From: Clostridiales bacterium
Lineage (GTDB): Bacteria; Bacillota; Clostridia; Oscillospirales; Acutalibacteraceae
Assembly: GCA_012511485.1 (NCBI GenBank)
Contig: JAAZFZ010000020.1
Location: 1 to 8,830 of the forward strand
Direction: 5' to 3'
DNA: 8,830 nt
Under the pieces are notes generated by a model, which made no database searches, was not told the origin of the DNA, and saw only the letters and a program-made list of their open reading frames with translations. Below are positions 6,045 to 8,830 of the stretch, piece after piece. The stretch's first letter is position 1; each line of letters begins with the position of its first letter. A program made the translations under genes and the position numbers.

Positions 6045-6371
6045 ATGTCTAATTCTATAAATGTAGGTAAGGTCAGCAATACCCCGAAAAAACAGGGATT
6101 ATCAACGAGTTTAAAAAGTTCATAACGAGAGGCAGTGTTATTGACCTTGCCGTCGGAGTCATTATTGGCGGAGCATTTCAGAAGACAATCAATTCGCTTG
6201 TTAATGATATTATTATGCCCCTTATTGGCCTTGCTTCGGGAGGTTACAATTTCAACGACAGATTCATTGTGCTCGGAGGAGGCAGCTATCCCACCCTGGA
6301 GGCTGCAAAAGCGGCGGGTGCGGCAACCTTCAATTACGGTGAAATGCCCCCGGTGTACCTCACAGATTTAA
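6045..6371 (+). pseudogene. mscL: Broken mscL, large-conductance mechanosensitive channel
   Basis: The reading frame starts at ATG 6045 after GAGGG (6035-6039) but stops at 6123-6125 after 26 codons. Reading one frame back from the A run at 6087-6092, a clear MscL body appears: INEFKKFITRG, DLAVGVIIGGAF (first pore helix) and LVNDIIMPLIGL, then AAKAAGAATFNYG ending at 6340. In MscL, NYG is followed by the second membrane helix and a cytoplasmic tail; here the sequence jumps directly to VKCPRCTSQI (6339-6368) and TAA (6369-6371), which is the usual cysteine-containing C-terminal tail of Firmicutes MscL, in another frame. So there are two lesions: one base missing in the A run, and an internal deletion removing the second helix and linker. 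No working channel can be made. The identity of the parent gene is very secure. The normal protein releases solutes on osmotic downshock. Confidence 0.9.
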
Positions 6372-6390
6372 AATAAAAAGGAGAATTAAA

Positions 6391-7206
6391 ATGAAAGTTG
6401 GTTTTATAGGAACGGGCAATCTGGCATCGGCAATTATCAAAGGAATTGTTTGCTCAAAGTCTATTGCAGAAAATATGATTTGGGCTTATGATATTTTTCC
6501 CGAGAAGCCTAAAAAGTGTGCCAGCGAGTACGGCATTAATATTGCGGAAAGTGCCGGATATATCGCTAAAGAAATGGATGTTGTTATAATAGCTGTCAAG
6601 CCTGCGGATTTCCCCTTTCTTCTTGGCAGTATAACAGACAGCTTAAAAATTAAAAATCCGCTGATTATTTCTACAGCTGTCGGAACCTCTCTTAAATATA
6701 TCAGCTCATTTCTTAACTATGACCCTTCGCTTGTCAGGATTATGCCCAACATAAACGCTACAATAGGCGAGGCGATGTCTGCCTACTGCAGCAACGGGAG
6801 CATAACCGATGAGCAGGAGGAAATAGTGTTAAGTATTTGCTCCTCTATCGGCAAGGTAGAAAAGCTTGACGAATCATATTTCCCGATGTTCGGCGTATTG
6901 GCAGGTGCCGCTCCTGCATTTGCATATATGTTTATAGATGAACTTGCCCGTGCCGGCGTCAAAATCGGTATGAATAAAAATCTCGCCCTTAATATTGCGG
7001 CGCAGACGGTTTTGGGCAGCGCAAAGCTTATCCTTGAAGGCGGCGGGCATCCCTATGAGCTTATTGACAGGGTATGTTCACCCGGCGGCACTACTATTGA
7101 AGGAATTGCGGCATTGCAGGAGTTCGGTTTTGCCAATGCGATTTCCAAGGCTGTTGACAGAACAATTAAAAAAGACAGAAAACTCGAAAGTCAGAGAAAG
7201 GCATGA
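6391..7206 (+). CDS. proC: Pyrroline-5-carboxylate reductase
   Basis: ProC reduces 1-pyrroline-5-carboxylate to L-proline with NAD(P)H, the last step of proline synthesis in the cytoplasm (EC 1.5.1.2). The 271-residue length is typical. The N-terminal Rossmann domain carries GFIGTGNLA (4-12) and AVKP (68-71); RIMPN is at 116-120. The dimerisation and catalytic C-terminal domain holds the family signature, including RVCSPGGTTIEGI (227-239). A usual SGSGPA-like stretch is replaced by AGAAPA (171-176), a conservative difference that is probably tolerated but worth noting. The ATG follows AAGGAGA (6378-6384) with 6 bases between. It lies 19 bases after the mscL remnant and was probably transcribed with it. 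Its TGA overlaps the ribosome binding site of the next gene. Confidence 0.96.
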   Translation: MKVGFIGTGNLASAIIKGIVCSKSIAENMIWAYDIFPEKPKKCASEYGINIAESAGYIAKEMDVVIIAVKPADFPFLLGSITDSLKIKNPLIISTAVGTSLKYISSFLNYDPSLVRIMPNINATIGEAMSAYCSNGSITDEQEEIVLSICSSIGKVEKLDESYFPMFGVLAGAAPAFAYMFIDELARAGVKIGMNKNLALNIAAQTVLGSAKLILEGGGHPYELIDRVCSPGGTTIEGIAALQEFGFANAISKAVDRTIKKDRKLESQRKA

Positions 7207-7216
7207 GGTACACTCC

Positions 7217-8830
7217 ATGAAATGCTATGCTTTGAGTTCTCTGTGCAAGGTATTTTCCAATGAAGAGCCGCAGGGCAAGCCCTTTTCGTCAATGACTATG
7301 CTGCTCAACGAAAGGTCATCATTCCAAGCGGCAGTTTTTTCACAGAACGATGAAAGGTTGACAATCAGCATTTCACCTAAGCTTTTTGAGAAATACATAA
7401 ACATTTTCTCTATTGAAGATATTCACGGGGATTTGGTATGCTATGAAAAGCATGATGATTATTTCCTAAGGGTTAATGCCGGGGAATATCCCGATTTGCT
7501 CAGACCTGTCATTGGAGGACAGGCTTTTGTAATTGCCGGCAGTTGGAAAAGTTTCTGGTTTGAGCTTGACCCTTGCTCAAAAGTAAAAGCAGGGAAATAT
7601 CAGATTGAAATATCGTTTACTTCATCGAACAAACAAAACGCTTCATTCAAAATAGATGTTGAAATAATCAACGCCCTTTTGCCCGACAGCGATTTAATCT
7701 GCACTAACTGGCTTCATACGGATTGCCTCTCAACCTGGTATGATGTTGAGGTTTTCAGTGATGAGTATTGGAGAATAACTGAGAATTTTGTCAGGGCTGC
7801 TGTTCGCCACGGAATCAATTTTATACTTACTCCGCTGTTTACACCTCCTCTGGATACTAAAGTTGGAGGGGAGAGGCCTACCGTACAATTAGTAAAGGTA
7901 TATAAAAATGGAGAGAACTATTCCTTCGGATTTGAAAAACTGGAAAAATGGGTAAATATGTGCGACAGATGCGGAGTAAAGCTTTTTGAAATGTCACACC
8001 TGTTTACTCAGTGGGGCGCCAAATGCGCTCCTAATATAATTGCACAGGTAGATAACAAAGAGAAAAGGATATTCGGTTGGAACACCAGAGCGGGCGGAAG
8101 AAAGTACATAGAGTTTTTGACACAGTTTTCTCAGGCATTGATTGAATTCATAGATGCTCACTCGCTGAGGGAACGCTGCATCTTTCATGTTTCAGATGAG
8201 CCGGGCAAGGCAAGCCTTGCAACATATAAAAAAAGATGCAGCCTGATGTTAGAGTTGTTTAAAGGCTTCAGGATTATTGACGCATTATCCGATTTCAGTT
8301 TTATTGAAAAGGGTGTCTGCAGTACACCAATACCCGCCATTGATAGAATTGAACCCTTTATCGGAAATGTTGATGAATTGTGGACATATTATTGCTGCGG
8401 GCAACAGACTGACTATGTATCCAATAAGTTTTTTGCCATGCCGTCCCTTCGTAATCGAATCCTCGGAGTCCAAATGTATAAGCACAATGTAAAGGGCTTT
8501 CTGCAATGGGGTTATAATTTCTGGTATTCAAGGCTCTCGGAATACTGCATTAATCCTTTTGAGGTCAGTGATGCGGATAAAAATTTCCCCTCCGGCGATG
8601 CCTTCTCGGTCTATCCCGGAGAAGGAGGGGAGCCCCTGCTTTCATTAAGGCTTAAAGTTTTCTATGACGGTATTCAGGACTACTCGGCGCTGAAATTACT
8701 CGAAAGCTATTTAGGCCATGATGAAACTGTCAGGATTATTGAAGATGGTTTGTCCACTCCTCTCACCTTCAGCGAATATCCGAAAAATGACGAATGGTTG
8801 GTTTCCTTGAGAGATTGCATTAACCGGAAA
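7217..8830 (+). CDS. DUF4091/GH123-like glycoside hydrolase, 3' end outside the window
   Basis: The frame is open from ATG 7217 to the last base (538 codons). TGAGGT (7204-7209), overlapping the proC stop, serves as ribosome binding site 7 bases upstream. The N-terminal part (about 1-150) looks like a beta-sandwich, with SSFQAAVFS (34-42) and a strand ending at FKIDVEIINALLPD. The middle contains TNWLHTDC (163-170), the DE pair in HVSDEPG (324-330) at the place of the catalytic Asp-Glu of GH123 enzymes, and LWTYYCCG (388-395). The C-terminal part has FLQWGYNFWY (428-437), DAFSVYPGEGG (461-471) and LRLKVFYDGIQDYSALKLL (477-495), the hallmark of DUF4091. GH123 members release beta-linked N-acetylgalactosamine by substrate-assisted catalysis; the actual substrate here is unknown. 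There is no signal peptide, so it is probably cytoplasmic and would act on imported glycans. The length suggests that only a few codons are missing. Confidence 0.85.
   Translation, partial: MKCYALSSLCKVFSNEEPQGKPFSSMTMLLNERSSFQAAVFSQNDERLTISISPKLFEKYINIFSIEDIHGDLVCYEKHDDYFLRVNAGEYPDLLRPVIGGQAFVIAGSWKSFWFELDPCSKVKAGKYQIEISFTSSNKQNASFKIDVEIINALLPDSDLICTNWLHTDCLSTWYDVEVFSDEYWRITENFVRAAVRHGINFILTPLFTPPLDTKVGGERPTVQLVKVYKNGENYSFGFEKLEKWVNMCDRCGVKLFEMSHLFTQWGAKCAPNIIAQVDNKEKRIFGWNTRAGGRKYIEFLTQFSQALIEFIDAHSLRERCIFHVSDEPGKASLATYKKRCSLMLELFKGFRIIDALSDFSFIEKGVCSTPIPAIDRIEPFIGNVDELWTYYCCGQQTDYVSNKFFAMPSLRNRILGVQMYKHNVKGFLQWGYNFWYSRLSEYCINPFEVSDADKNFPSGDAFSVYPGEGGEPLLSLRLKVFYDGIQDYSALKLLESYLGHDETVRIIEDGLSTPLTFSEYPKNDEWLVSLRDCINRK

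Noticed and set aside
6086..6093. Programmed -1 ribosomal frameshift at the A run of mscL
   Set aside because: A -1 shift at AAA AAA would restore the MscL frame, but the heptamer is not in the ideal phase (the preceding base is G), and the restored protein would still lack the second helix. Decay is the simpler explanation.
6135..6371. Separate 78-residue plus-strand gene
   Set aside because: It is an out-of-frame reading of the mscL body; only its last ten residues are meaningful, as the displaced MscL tail.

Overview
The window looks like a piece of a low-to-mid GC, Gram-positive anaerobe of the class Clostridia, perhaps a gut Oscillospiraceae/Ruminococcaceae-type bacterium. The evidence is the tail of a 2-oxoacid:ferredoxin oxidoreductase gamma subunit, strong AGGAGG-type ribosome binding sites, several non-ATG starts, a B. 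subtilis-type SOS box before lexA, a type III pantothenate kinase, and an ECF-type vitamin transporter S component. The genus cannot be fixed from this sequence. No rRNA, tRNA, CRISPR array, insertion sequence or phage gene was found, so this is ordinary chromosomal housekeeping DNA with a few unusual points.

Layout. (1) 1-204, +: 3' end of a 2-oxoacid oxidoreductase gamma-subunit gene, closed by a terminator. (2) 278-3533, +: a clear promoter drives a three-gene operon of a MurL-type epimerase, a MurD ligase whose substrate-site residues differ from standard MurD, and a small unrecognised protein; it ends in a hairpin shared with lexA. (3) 3548-4213, -: lexA with its own promoter and an SOS box. 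(4) 4257-5978, -: coaX followed by an ECF S component, probably a pantothenate importer, from a promoter overlapped by a palindrome. (5) 5995-8830, +: a divergent promoter leads into a broken mscL, then proC, then a DUF4091/GH123-like glycoside hydrolase cut by the window edge.

How the genes work together. The most notable unit is murL-murD. In the standard pathway a racemase or transaminase makes D-glutamate and MurD adds it to UDP-MurNAc-L-Ala. In the alternative route described in Xanthomonas, MurD2 adds L-glutamate and MurL then epimerises the residue in an ATP-dependent reaction. Here the two genes overlap by 20 bases, and the MurD carries I, I and R at positions where E. coli MurD has K319, N322 and K348, which fits the alternative route. 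coaX and the S component would together import and phosphorylate pantothenate for coenzyme A. The mscL copy has two independent lesions, a one-base loss in an A run and an internal deletion that removed the second membrane helix, yet its promoter probably still serves proC and the hydrolase downstream.
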